From Lamprocystis purpurea DSM 4197 (lineage in GTDB: Bacteria; Pseudomonadota; Gammaproteobacteria; Chromatiales; Chromatiaceae), in contig NZ_KB902506.1 in assembly GCF_000379525.1 (NCBI RefSeq), positions 1 to 64,000 on the forward strand: a stretch of 64,000 nt of DNA, in the 5' to 3' direction. Positions 21,215 through 29,236 of the stretch are shown in pieces. A program made the position numbers and the translations under genes. Positions within the stretch are counted from its first letter, which is position 1. Every line of letters begins with the position of its first letter. The notes under the pieces are model-generated. The model was not told the DNA's origin, did not search any database, and saw only the letters and a program-made list of their open reading frames with translations.

Positions 21215-21603
21215 GGCGTCCTCTTGATGATTGGGTCGGGTCAGTTGACTGCTGATTGCGCGCGATCGGGCGCATCCGCCAACCCGCCGCGCCGGGTTTC
21301 TGGGGTCGACAGCGCGCTGGTTCAATCGCGGCGGGCGGTCCGGGTTGCGGGAGAACCGCAGGTCGCGGCGGTTGGCCGGCGGCATCGATCGTCACGGACG
21401 TCTCGCGCTCGGGCCTATGATCGGAGATTGCGCAACCCGCCGCAATTGACGATCTGCGCCCGCGGCATCTTGTACGTGGGATCGCGACTTGACAAGGTGC
21501 GTCGTCGCGTCTAAGGCACCCGCCGCGGTTGTGCACAGCCGGTGCCGATCGGGCCTGGACCTTGCCGCGTGGGCGGTCGTTCGGGTCAGACCCCTGGGTG
21601 ACT
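21215..21603. other. Gene-free leader region of the TrpD-like gene
   Basis: About 390 bases with no convincing coding frame on either strand. It must contain the promoter of the TrpD-like/Rieske pair. I found no clear sigma-70 boxes, operator or RNA structure in it. Confidence 0.4.
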
Positions 21604-21737
21604 TCTGTAACTTATTGTATTATAAATCTAAGCGTTTGTCTTTTCGTGGTGAGTCAAGGAGAGTGCCGGCCGCAACGGGCGACCTGAGGATCATCTGTCG
21701 ACACTGATCCACAGAGTTATCCACAGGTTTATCCAGG
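21604..21737. other. Origin-like region: AT-rich tract plus three phased DnaA-box-like 9-mers
   Basis: An AT-rich stretch at 21604-21645, unusual in this GC-rich window, is followed 60 bases later by three same-direction DnaA-box-like 9-mers at exact 12-base steps: TGATCCACA (21705), TTATCCACA (21717, perfect consensus) and TTATCCAGG (21729). The piece AGAGTTATCCACAG also matches the R4 box surroundings of E. coli oriC as I remember them. Several GATC sites lie nearby. No dnaA, dnaN, gyrB, rpmH or mnmG is in the window, so a DnaA-titration or regulatory site, or a displaced or secondary origin, are alternatives. Confidence 0.4.
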
Positions 21738-21856
21738 GCGGCTGGTTTCTCGCGGTACCGCGATCACTGCTATCCCGGAAGGTCCGCCGGTCGCGGCCCG
21801 AGCCGGTGTTCCGAATTTGGGCAGCAGCAACCAGCATGGAGCCGTCGGCGGGGCTG

Positions 21857-21917
21857 ATGGTGGATGCGCTGCGCTTATCCACCCTACAAAACCGGCACTG
21901 CTGTAGGGTGGATAAGG
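21857..21917. repeat. Inverted GTAGGGTGGATAAG-type repeat
   Basis: GGTGGATGCGCTGCGCTTAT then CCACCCTAC (to about 21887) faces TGTAGGGTGGATAAGGC at 21902-21918, so the pair can form a stem. The inner unit itself is palindromic (GCGCTGCGC). A related unit (GTAGGGTGGACAAGCG…CAGTCCACC) lies at 32816-32845. Units of this form are scattered between genes in many gammaproteobacterial genomes. The stretch 21918-22089 contains no gene that I can see, only the ogt leader. Confidence 0.6.
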
Positions 21918-22089
21918 CACGCCGCACAATGGTCGGGACGCGGCATGTCGGTCGTGCGCGCCGCATCCACCAAGGGTCGGACGAGGCCCTCAACTTTGGC
22001 GTTGCCGGCCGCCGCACGGCACGCGTGGCAGCCATGCCAGTCCCGTGCTTTAATGTCACGAGTAACCGACCGCTAACCGGAGTCCGACG

Positions 22090-22560
22090 ATGCCGCAGAC
22101 GGTGCTGGACACGCCCATGGGTCCGATCGGATTGCACTGGACCGGGCAGACCTTGACCGCCGTGGACTTGGCGCCTGATGCCGCCTGCTGCGCCGCGCGC
22201 GGCGCGGCGGATCTGCCGACCGCGCTGAGTCGCCAATTGGCGGCGTATCTCGCGGATGGCTCCGCGTCCTTCGATCTCGCGCTCGACCTCGGCGGCACGC
22301 CCTTCCAGCAGCGGGTATGGGCCGCCATCCGCGCGATCCCCGCGGGTGCGACGCGAACCTATAAGGACCTTGCCGCGCAGGTCGGCAGTGCCCCGCGCGC
22401 GGTCGGTCAGGCGTGTCGGGCCAACCCCTGTCCGATCGTCGTCCCCTGTCATCGGGTCGTCGCGGTCAAGGGTCTGGGTGGCTTTGCGGGTGATCGTTCC
22501 GGCCGTCAGTTGGCGATCAAGCGCTGGCTGCTGCGGCACGAGGGGGTTGCGGTTGATTGA
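22090..22560 (+). CDS. ogt: Methylated-DNA-[protein]-cysteine S-methyltransferase
   Basis: A 156-residue suicide repair enzyme that removes alkyl groups from O6-alkylguanine in DNA. The acceptor is C120 in IVVPCHRVV, the diagnostic PCHR motif. The DNA-binding winged helix is visible at about residues 70-110 (TPFQQRVWAAIRAIPAGATRTY, then GSAPRAVGQACRANP). GGAG at 22079-22082 precedes the start. The gene overlaps xerD by eight bases, so the two are probably co-translated. It is the short form, with only a vestigial N-terminal domain, closest to Ogt; symbol assigned by family. Confidence 0.92.
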   Translation: MPQTVLDTPMGPIGLHWTGQTLTAVDLAPDAACCAARGAADLPTALSRQLAAYLADGSASFDLALDLGGTPFQQRVWAAIRAIPAGATRTYKDLAAQVGSAPRAVGQACRANPCPIVVPCHRVVAVKGLGGFAGDRSGRQLAIKRWLLRHEGVAVD

Positions 22561-23467
22561 GGGAGCAGCGCCGGCCGACGACCGGGCGGTCATCGAGGGG
22601 TTCGCCGATATCCTCTGGATGGAGCGCGGCCTGAGTCCGAATACACTCTCGGCTTATCAGTCCGACCTGCGTGCGTTCGCCCTCTGGATCGACCGCGAGC
22701 GGGGACGTTGCCTGCTGGCGGCCGAGCGTCTGGACCTGCTCGATTACCTTGCGGTCTTATCCGTGCAGGGCCGCAAGCCGCGCTCCGCGGCGCGGCTGCT
22801 GTCGTGCCTGCGCCAGTTCTACCAGCATCTGGTGCGCCAGGGTCTGATCGAGGAGGATCCGAGTGCCCGGGTGGATGCCCCGAAGCTTGGCCGCCCCCTG
22901 CCGCAGAGCCTGACCGAGGCCGAGGTGGAGTCGCTGTTGACGGCTCCGGATACGACGGATGCACGGGGATATCGCGACCGCACCATGCTGGAAGTGCTGT
23001 ACGCCAGCGGGCTGCGGGTGACCGAACTGGTGACGCTCACCCCCGGTCAAGTCAGCCTGACGCAGGGCGTGGTGCGGGTGCTGGGGAAGGGCAGCAAGGA
23101 GCGGCTGGTGCCCTTGGGGGAAGATGCGGTCACCTGGCTCGCGGACTACCTGCGCGGTGCGCGCTTCGACCTGCTCGGCGGGCGGCTGAGTGACTTCCTG
23201 TTCCCGACGAGTCGCAGCGATTGCATGACCCGTCAGGCGTTCTGGCAGCTCATCAAGCGTTATGCGATCCTGGCCGGCGTTGTGAAGCCGCTCTCGCCCC
23301 ATACCTTACGCCATGCGTTCGCGACCCACCTGTTGAACCACGGGGCCGATCTGCGGGTGGTGCAGTTGCTGCTGGGTCATAGCGATCTGTCGACCACCCA
23401 GATCTATACCCACGTTGCGCGTGAGCGGTTGAAACAGTTGCATCAGCGACACCACCCCCGTGGCTGA
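22553..23467 (+). CDS. xerD: Site-specific tyrosine recombinase XerD
   Basis: A 304-residue recombinase that, with XerC, resolves chromosome dimers at dif. Catalytic residues seen are R155 (SGLRVTEL), the H250-x-x-R253 pair (HTLRHAFATHL), and nucleophile Y285 (QIYTHVARERL). The C-terminus HQRHHPRG and the xerD…dsbC neighbourhood favour XerD over XerC. I chose TTG at 22553 because AGGGGG (22541-22546) lies six bases before it; a TTG at 22547 is too close. The N-terminal SAM-like core-binding domain (about 10-95) is complete. Confidence 0.93.
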   Translation: MIEGAAPADDRAVIEGFADILWMERGLSPNTLSAYQSDLRAFALWIDRERGRCLLAAERLDLLDYLAVLSVQGRKPRSAARLLSCLRQFYQHLVRQGLIEEDPSARVDAPKLGRPLPQSLTEAEVESLLTAPDTTDARGYRDRTMLEVLYASGLRVTELVTLTPGQVSLTQGVVRVLGKGSKERLVPLGEDAVTWLADYLRGARFDLLGGRLSDFLFPTSRSDCMTRQAFWQLIKRYAILAGVVKPLSPHTLRHAFATHLLNHGADLRVVQLLLGHSDLSTTQIYTHVARERLKQLHQRHHPRG

Positions 23468-23666
23468 TGGGGACTGCCGACCGGTTCGCACCGGCGACGC
23501 TCGGGACCAGCGGCTGCCGGCGACACGGGCGTCGCGGCGGGTTTTTCTGGAAGCGCGTCGCGGCTTGATTTATCGTCACGCGACCGGGCGCCGACCGACG
23601 GCGCAGAGGCCGCTTTCGCAGCCCCGCCGAACGGGTGAATGCCCGCTGATTTATTAGGGTAATTGC

Positions 23667-24149
23667 ATGCCTTCCTTCGATATTGTCTCAGAGACCGACC
23701 TGCAAGAGGTGCGTAACGCGGTCGATCAGTCCAATCGGGAGACGTCCACGCGGTTCGATTTCAAGGGCGTCAAGGCGACCTTCGAACTGGCCGACGACAA
23801 GATTCTGATGGCGGCTGAATCGGAGTTCCAACTTCAGCAGATGATGGATATCCTGCGCCAGAAGTTGGTCAAGCGCGCGGTCGATCTGACGGCCATCGAT
23901 CCGCAAGACCCGGTCACCACACTCAGTTCCGCCCGTCAGGAGGTCCTGCTCAAACAGGGCGTCGATGCCGACACGGCCAGGGACATGGTCAAGTACATCA
24001 AGGCCGCCAAGCTCAAGGTGCAGGCGCAGATCCAGGGCGATCAGGTGCGGGTTACCGGCAAGAAGCGTGACGATCTGCAAGAAGCGATTGCGCTGCTGCG
24101 GGGTAAGGACTGGGGCCTGCCGTTGCAGTTCAACAATTTCAGGGATTGA
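23667..24149 (+). CDS. yajQ: YajQ family nucleotide-binding protein
   Basis: A 160-residue protein beginning [20 protein letters not shown], as in nearly all YajQ proteins, and continuing with the two-domain pattern TSTRFDFKG and [27 protein letters not shown]. Some YajQ homologues (XC_3703 of Xanthomonas) bind c-di-GMP and act with transcription factors; others bind nucleic acid or tRNA. Given the several diguanylate cyclases in this window, a c-di-GMP effector role is attractive but unproven. Length is exactly that of the family. It lies 200 bases after xerD, so it probably has its own promoter. Confidence 0.95.
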   Translation: MPSFDIVSETDLQEVRNAVDQSNRETSTRFDFKGVKATFELADDKILMAAESEFQLQQMMDILRQKLVKRAVDLTAIDPQDPVTTLSSARQEVLLKQGVDADTARDMVKYIKAAKLKVQAQIQGDQVRVTGKKRDDLQEAIALLRGKDWGLPLQFNNFRD

Positions 24150-24241
24150 TGCAAATCCCAGGCGTCGGCGGGCCCGCGAATGGCCCCTGCCGCCGACCGC
24201 TCCCCCATTTTTTCGAATCCATTGCTGAGGAATCACAGGTT

Positions 24242-24985
24242 ATGCCTATCTATCGTTCGATCGCCGCCGCTGTACTGATGCTCACCACGGGCAGTCTGCT
24301 GGCCGGTCCGGAGGACAATATCCGTGCCGCACTGAAGAAGGTCGTGCCCGACATCAAGGTCGAAAGTATCACTCCGGCACCGGTCAAGGGACTCTATGAG
24401 GTCTTGGTCGGCACGCAGATCATGTATGTGACCGGTGACGGCCGCTACTTCGTTGACGGGCGCATCGTTGACCTCAACACGCGCGAGGACGTGACCGAAC
24501 CACGACTGTCCGGCGCGCGCAAAAGTCTCGTAGATGGTGTCGGCGAGGCGGAGATGGTGATCTTCGAGCCTTCGATCGCGGCGAAGCACACGGTGACTGT
24601 TTTTACTGATATCGAATGTGGTTATTGTCGCAAGCTCCATAGCCAGATTGCGGATTACGGCAAGGAAGGCATTCGTGTGCGCTATCTCTTCTACCCGCGT
24701 GCCGGCAAGGGAAGTCCAGCCTACAAAGAGGCCGTTTCGGTGTGGTGCGCCGGCGACGCATCCGCCCGTCGCGAGGCGATGACCGCCGCCAAGTCCGGCC
24801 AGACGATCGAGGAGAAGACCTGTGACAACCCGGTGGATGCGCATATGACGGTCGGTGAGGACCTCGGTCTGCGTGGTACTCCGGCAATCGTCACCGACAC
24901 CGGTGAACTGATCCCAGGCTATGTCGAGCCGAAGAAACTGGCGGCCCAACTCGCGGGTGCACCCGCGGACGAAGCCGTACGCTGA
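24242..24985 (+). CDS. dsbC: Thiol:disulfide interchange protein DsbC
   Basis: A 247-residue periplasmic disulfide isomerase. The signal peptide is at residues 1-21 (AAAVLMLTTGSLLAG). An N-terminal dimerisation domain follows (about 22-80; VVPDIKVESITPAPVKGLYE). The thioredoxin fold carries the active site C126-G-Y-C129 and the cis-Pro loop GLRGTPAIV. A second Cys pair (WCAGD … KTCDNP) matches the structural disulfide of DsbC. GAGGAAT precedes the start at 24242. Position shortly after xerD recalls the E. coli xerD-dsbC order, here with yajQ inserted. Confidence 0.95.
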   Translation: MPIYRSIAAAVLMLTTGSLLAGPEDNIRAALKKVVPDIKVESITPAPVKGLYEVLVGTQIMYVTGDGRYFVDGRIVDLNTREDVTEPRLSGARKSLVDGVGEAEMVIFEPSIAAKHTVTVFTDIECGYCRKLHSQIADYGKEGIRVRYLFYPRAGKGSPAYKEAVSVWCAGDASARREAMTAAKSGQTIEEKTCDNPVDAHMTVGEDLGLRGTPAIVTDTGELIPGYVEPKKLAAQLAGAPADEAVR

Positions 24986-25041
24986 GCGGAGCTTAGGCGA
25001 TTTCTTCATCGTTGTGGACTGACTGTTGACCAGGAGTTGTC

Positions 25042-25839
25042 ATGTGGGCATACAAACTGGACTATGCCTGGCGCACTGACCGGGGGCGTGTGCGATCTCA
25101 CAACGAGGACGCGGTCACGGTCCATGCCGATCTGGGTCTGTTGGTTGTCGCCGACGGGGTCGGCGGGGCCAGCGCCGGGGAGGTGGCCAGTACGCTGGCG
25201 GCCGATACGATTCGGGAGTGTTTCAGGCGACAAGCGCTTCCCCGAACCGATAGCGAGCGGGCGAAACAGCTCGCGGCGGGGGCCGTCGAAGAGGCCAATC
25301 GGGCGGTCTGGGAATTGGCGCAGAGCAAGACCGACTGCGTCGGTATGGGGACCACGGTGGTGTTGGGTTTCGTCGGCGAGGATTGGCTCGCCTATGCCAA
25401 TGTCGGCGACTCCCGGCTCTATCGCTTGCGGGACGAGGCACTGGAGCAGTTGTCACACGACCACTCCTTCATTCAGGAAGTCGTGGATCAAGGGTTTTTC
25501 CGGAGTCTGGACGACGCCCGCCGCTACGGCATTGGCGACAATATTCTGACCCGCGCGCTGGGGTCAAGCGCCGAGGTGCGCGTCTCCTGCGGTCTGACCG
25601 AGATCAAGACTGGTGATACCTATCTGTTTTGTACGGACGGCCTGACCGGCATGGTGCCCGCTGATTGGTTGCGGCAAATCCTGATCGCCGCCAGGGCAAG
25701 CGATCTGGGGTTGGCCGCCGAGGCGCTGGTGCGCCTCGCCAACGAGCGCGGCGGGACGGACAATATCACCCTGGCACTGCTGCGGGTCGGCGCACGGTTG
25801 GACGGGGAGGGGCCAATCACCCCGCCTTCGGCCGGTTGA
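25042..25839 (+). CDS. PP2C-type serine/threonine protein phosphatase
   Basis: A 265-residue cytoplasmic metal-dependent phosphatase. Metal-binding and signature motifs appear in order: RSHNEDA (about 18-24), VADGVGGASAGE (about 36-47), GMGTTVV, VGDSRLYRLRD, LTRALGSS, LFCTDGLTGM and GGTDNITLAL. This is the short single-domain Stp1/PrpC type. Such genes usually pair with a Hanks-type kinase or a type VI secretion or FHA locus; none is adjacent, so its substrate is unknown. It begins 56 bases after dsbC. Confidence 0.93.
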   Translation: MWAYKLDYAWRTDRGRVRSHNEDAVTVHADLGLLVVADGVGGASAGEVASTLAADTIRECFRRQALPRTDSERAKQLAAGAVEEANRAVWELAQSKTDCVGMGTTVVLGFVGEDWLAYANVGDSRLYRLRDEALEQLSHDHSFIQEVVDQGFFRSLDDARRYGIGDNILTRALGSSAEVRVSCGLTEIKTGDTYLFCTDGLTGMVPADWLRQILIAARASDLGLAAEALVRLANERGGTDNITLALLRVGARLDGEGPITPPSAG

Positions 25840-25893
25840 TCGCGCGTCCGGAATAAAGAAAAAACGAATACCATCGTTGTCGTCGTGATCTGG

Positions 25894-26002
25894 CTCCCAC
25901 GCTCCAGCGTGGGAGCAAGTTGCGACGCTCCGGCGTCGCGTAGCGCCACTGTGGCCGCTGGAGCGGCAGGACGGCATTCCCACGCTGGAGCGTGGGAACG
26001 AG
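25894..26002. repeat. Palindromic repeat pair with TCCCACGCT-AGCGTGGGA arms
   Basis: CTCCCACGCTCCAGCGTGGGAG at about 25894-25915 is a near-perfect hairpin, and a second copy of the same hairpin (TTCCCACGCTGG then AGCGTGGGAA) lies at about 25976-26000. Between them are two smaller inverted pieces (GCGACGCTCCGGCGTCGC; GGCCGCTGGAGCGGC). This is a REP/BIME-like unit of a kind common in gammaproteobacteria. It may also stop transcription after the phosphatase gene. Confidence 0.7.
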
Positions 26003-26060
26003 AAACGAGAAATGATCGAATCATTCCTTATCGCGTTCGACGCCTCTATCAGGATGAACC

Positions 26061-27929
26061 ATGCTCGAGCCCACCATGATCCATCATCAGGTTGCGCCTT
26101 TCTTCGAGCGGCGGGCCACCGGGCACTATGGGGTGCAACTGCGGATGGACGCCGCGGACGCGCCGACCGCGGTCTTTTTGCGCAGTGAGCCGGACAATGA
26201 GGAGCGTCTGGTCCCCATGGACCTGATCGCGGAATACGGCCGCTATCGGGTCTACACGGCCGAACTCATCCCCAACCCGGCCGCGGCGGTCACCGTCTAT
26301 GCCTTCAAGGCCCTGTGGGCAGACCGCCAGTGCTGGCTGGACGCGGCCGGCATCAGCCCGCGCATGCCGCTGGGCGAGCGCTTCTTCCGCGTCAACACCG
26401 AGGAGTCGCCGCCGGACTGGGTGCCCGATCAGGTGTTCTACCAGATCTTTCCGGAGCGTTTTCGCAATGGCGATCCGGCGGTGAGTCCCCGGTCCGGCGC
26501 CTATGTGCTGCGTGAAGACGGCCCGATCCGGGCTAAGGCCTGGGGCGAGCCGATCGACCCACAGCACCCCAACAGCGAGTTCTATGGCGGTGACCTGATC
26601 GGGGTGCGCCAGTCGTTGGACTATTTGCAGGACCTCGGCGTCACCGCCATCTATCTGAATCCGATCTTCACCTCGCCGAGCGTGCACAAGTACGACACCG
26701 AGGACTTCGCGCACGTCGACCCCTATCTGGGCGGCGATGCGGCCCTGGCGGATCTGCGTGCCGCCGCCACGGGTCGCGGCATCCGCATCCTGCTGGATGC
26801 GGTTTTCAATCACACCTCGGATACCCACCCCTGGTTCAATCGCTGGGGAACGCATCCGGACAAGGGGGCTTATCAGGATGTGGCGGCACCCTACCGCGCC
26901 GCCTACACCTTCCATGATGCGGCCGACCCCGACAGCTATCACTGCTGGCAGGGGTCCAAGGTTCTTCCGGTACTCGACCTCGGCGATCCGCAGGTGCGCG
27001 CCTATCTGATCGACGGCGAGCACGCCATTGCCCGTCACTGGCTGCGCCCGCCGTACTGTGTGGATGGCTGGCGGATCGATGTCGCCCACATGATGGGGGA
27101 GGGCACCGGGGCGCGACATAACGACCGGGTCCTGCGCGCCTTACGGCTGGCGATCAAGGATGAAAGTCCGCGTGCCTATGTGCTCGGTGAACACTTCGGC
27201 GAGGCGACCCGCTGGCTCCAGGGCGACCAGGAGGACGCGGCCATGAACTATTACGGCTTCTCCCACCCGGTACGCGCCTTTCTGGCCGGCCAGGATGTGA
27301 ACTATCACCCGATCACCCTGGACGCCGCCGATTTCGATCAATGGCTCAACGACGCCCGCTCGCGCATCCCCTATGCCAATCAACTGTGCCAGTTCAACCT
27401 GCTCGGCTCGCACGACACCGCGCGCTTTCTGACCCTGATCGGTGAAGACCGCGGTCTGATGCGTCTCGCGCTCCTGCTCCTCTTCACCTATCCCGGCGTG
27501 CCCTGCATCTATTACGGTGACGAGATCGGCATGACCGGCGGCAACGATCCCTACAACCGGGCCTGTTTCGATTGGGATCCGAAACACTGGGATCAGGACC
27601 TGCGCACCTGGGTGCGGACGCTGGCCGGCATCCGCCGTGCCCATCCGGCGCTGCGTCGCGGCGCCTATCAGACCTTGCTGGCGGACGGCGACCTGTTCGC
27701 CTGCGCGCGGATACTGGAGGACGAGGTGGTCCTGCTGATCCTCAACCGCGCGGCCGATCCGCGGTCCGGGGTGCGTATCCCGCTGGCGGTATTGCCGGGC
27801 TGTGCCGCGCGGCTTGCGGTCCTGGTTGGTGAGTGCCCTTGGGGATTGGGCGGGGATATTTTGAGTGTTGATCTGGGGGGCAAGGAGGCATTGTTGTTGC
27901 GGGGGCAATTGAGTGACGTGCCTGGTTGA
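26061..27929 (+). CDS. malZ: Maltodextrin glucosidase / neopullulanase-type GH13 glycoside hydrolase
   Basis: A 622-residue cytoplasmic GH13 enzyme without signal peptide. An N-terminal beta domain (about 1-120) precedes the barrel, which starts at VFYQIFPERFRNGD. Conserved regions: DAVFNH; catalytic nucleophile D340 in GWRIDVAHMM; general acid E377 in LGEHFG; transition-state stabiliser D452 in GSHDTAR. The YPGVPCIYYGDEIGM segment and C-terminal beta domain are normal. Family resemblance is closest to E. coli MalZ, which trims maltodextrins from the reducing end; this suits glycogen turnover. Flanked by repeats and standing alone. Confidence 0.88.
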   Translation: MLEPTMIHHQVAPFFERRATGHYGVQLRMDAADAPTAVFLRSEPDNEERLVPMDLIAEYGRYRVYTAELIPNPAAAVTVYAFKALWADRQCWLDAAGISPRMPLGERFFRVNTEESPPDWVPDQVFYQIFPERFRNGDPAVSPRSGAYVLREDGPIRAKAWGEPIDPQHPNSEFYGGDLIGVRQSLDYLQDLGVTAIYLNPIFTSPSVHKYDTEDFAHVDPYLGGDAALADLRAAATGRGIRILLDAVFNHTSDTHPWFNRWGTHPDKGAYQDVAAPYRAAYTFHDAADPDSYHCWQGSKVLPVLDLGDPQVRAYLIDGEHAIARHWLRPPYCVDGWRIDVAHMMGEGTGARHNDRVLRALRLAIKDESPRAYVLGEHFGEATRWLQGDQEDAAMNYYGFSHPVRAFLAGQDVNYHPITLDAADFDQWLNDARSRIPYANQLCQFNLLGSHDTARFLTLIGEDRGLMRLALLLLFTYPGVPCIYYGDEIGMTGGNDPYNRACFDWDPKHWDQDLRTWVRTLAGIRRAHPALRRGAYQTLLADGDLFACARILEDEVVLLILNRAADPRSGVRIPLAVLPGCAARLAVLVGECPWGLGGDILSVDLGGKEALLLRGQLSDVPG

Positions 27930-27996
27930 GCCGCGACCGGTCGTGCGTTTTCGGTGCGATCACTGCATACCAACACGACCGGGAAAGGCCACGGAG

Positions 27997-28188
27997 CCCG
28001 GATTTCCTGGCAAGATCTGCCCGCGTGGCCACCGCCAGGGAGCATCCCGCTATGCTTATGCCCAGATGCTCGACATCAAGAGCGGGGTGCGCCACAACCG
28101 TCAGAGCGCGGCCATGCGCCCGGTGGTGAACGTGGTGAGTGAAGCGGAGATGCGGGCCATCGCCGACTGGCTCGCGGCGCTCAAATAA
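27997..28188 (+). pseudogene. Decayed class I cytochrome c gene
   Basis: The last 40 residues, QMLDIKSGVRHNRQSAAM then RPVVNVVSEAEMRAIADWLAALK, form a normal C-terminal end of a cytochrome c4/c553-like domain, including the axial Met. Upstream in the same frame is CPRGHRQGAS, where a heme site should read CxxCH: the second Cys is Gly (a TGC-to-GGC change would explain it). The roughly 25 residues expected between heme site and C-terminal part are shortened, and no signal peptide exists. It cannot bind heme covalently in the normal way, so I call it a remnant. Confidence 0.6.
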
Positions 28189-28306
28189 CGATCCCTGCCC
28201 AACCCGTCGATTCCATGCCGTATTTCGTCTTGGCTTCTTGTGCGCAACGATCGCTTTCGGGGCTCGTCAGCGCCTCGCACTTGGCCTTGGCTACCGCATA
28301 GTTTGC
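28181..28306 (-). pseudogene. C-terminal fragment of a small Cys-containing periplasmic-type protein
   Basis: The reverse strand encodes DANYAVAKAKCEALTSP then ESDRCAQEAKTKYGM, a pattern (AKAKC…C-x-x-EAK) seen at the C-terminus of short secreted proteins widespread in beta- and gammaproteobacteria. Upstream the frame has no signal peptide and no family resemblance, so the N-terminal half appears lost. The stop overlaps the stop of the cytochrome c remnant on the other strand. Function of the family is unknown to me. Confidence 0.4.
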
Positions 28307-28553
28307 ATCACGCAAGTGAAAGGGAACGCAAGATATTAGGGCACAAGGTGCCCAGGTAGCATCTTGGCAATCAGCGGACTCAGGGCGGACGCGCGTCATC
28401 GCGCCGTATCGCAACCTTGATCATCAGTCTAAAGACACATGACGGGGGTCGTCGGTACGCTGGCACACAAATAGCGAGCGACGGCGATAGACGACCAAGG
28501 CGAGCCTGCCCAACGATCGGCGTCGAACGCGATATCCGGACCTAGGAGCGGGT

Positions 28554-28652
28554 TTATAGCGTTCGCACCTGATATCCAGACAGACCTTCGTGTAGTAGGG
28601 GCGGGTTTGAAACCCGCCCCTACGTCCGGTTATCACGTCCGAACGCCATATA
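28554..28652. repeat. Dispersed ~97-bp palindromic repeat, family R1, copy A
   Basis: Arms TATAGCGTTCGCACCTGATA (28554) and the inverse TCCGAACGCCATA (end 28652) enclose a perfect inner hairpin AGGGGCGGGTTTGAAACCCGCCCCT. Copies B (35064-35160), C (59687-59780) and D (60568-60662) share both ends and core. To its right, 28653-28745 is an AT-rich stretch whose reverse complement resembles 59781-59877 next to copy C. A partial extra arm (GATATCCGGACCTAGGAGCG) lies at 28531-28550. No gene is visible in 28310-28916 apart from this. Confidence 0.85.
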
Positions 28653-28916
28653 CGGAACGGTCTTGGGTTTTCTGTTTTCGTTTTTGGTTAATTTTTATCA
28701 AGCATCGGGTTACGAAAAGCGATAAACGAGAAACCAACAACGACAGGTATAACACCCGCCCCTAGGCTAAGGCCAAATCTGGATGTCAGTGTGCGCTACC
28801 GTACTGAGCCGGTTCAGTCTGTTGTGTAGAGTGTCGCTGTAGCGATGGAGACAGACACTCCACGTTCGGGTCATGACCAGACTGGTCACGGCTCAATGCA
28901 GCAGCAGGAGATTCAC

Positions 28917-29006
28917 ATGAACAAAGAACAAGTCAAAGGCCGCGTCGAACAGGGATTGGAGGAGTCATCGACAGCCGGCACCGCGTGTCGACCGAAACCG
29001 GAGTGA
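28917..29006 (+). pseudogene. Truncated CsbD-family stress protein remnant
   Basis: A 29-residue frame starts MNKEQVKGRVEQ, the invariant start of CsbD-like proteins, then diverges at once (GLEESSTAGTAC) and stops. Normal CsbD proteins run to 55-70 residues rich in Lys, Gly and Glu. CAGGAG at 28905-28910 is an intact ribosome binding site, and GAGTGTC/GACACTC (about 28827-28859) form a stem in the leader, so promoter and leader may survive while the coding part was lost by deletion or frameshift. Confidence 0.6.
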
Positions 29007-29092
29007 TGGCGCGTCATCCGGCGCTTTCCTGAAGATGGCGGATGGCGCGCCGGCACCAGATGTACCACTGACTGAAATAAAAGGTAAGGGTT

Positions 29093-29236
29093 ATGAGAAA
29101 GCTCCTCACTCTGATATGTCTGATCACGATCGTCGGGTTGCTCGGCTGCAATACCATGGCGGGTGCCGGCAAGGATATCCAACGGGGCGGCCAGGCCGTC
29201 AGCAATTCGGCTGAACACGTCAAGAGCAAGATGTGA
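29093..29236 (+). CDS. Entericidin A/B-type small lipoprotein
   Basis: A 47-residue lipoprotein: basic start MRKLL, hydrophobic segment TLICLITIVGLL, lipobox LLGC with the modified Cys at residue 19, then NTMAGAGKDIQRGGQAVSNS and a short charged end. Mature length and the GKDIxxGGxA pattern match the EcnA/EcnB entericidin family, stress-induced envelope lipoproteins with antidote/toxin roles proposed in E. coli. GGTAAGGG precedes the start. The stop overlaps the GTG start of the following ATPase gene, so the two are probably translated together. It is easily missed because of its size. Confidence 0.85.
   Translation: MRKLLTLICLITIVGLLGCNTMAGAGKDIQRGGQAVSNSAEHVKSKM

Noticed and set aside
22547-22549. 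TTG at 22547 as the xerD start
   Set aside because: It touches the AGGGGG ribosome binding site; TTG 22553 has normal spacing.
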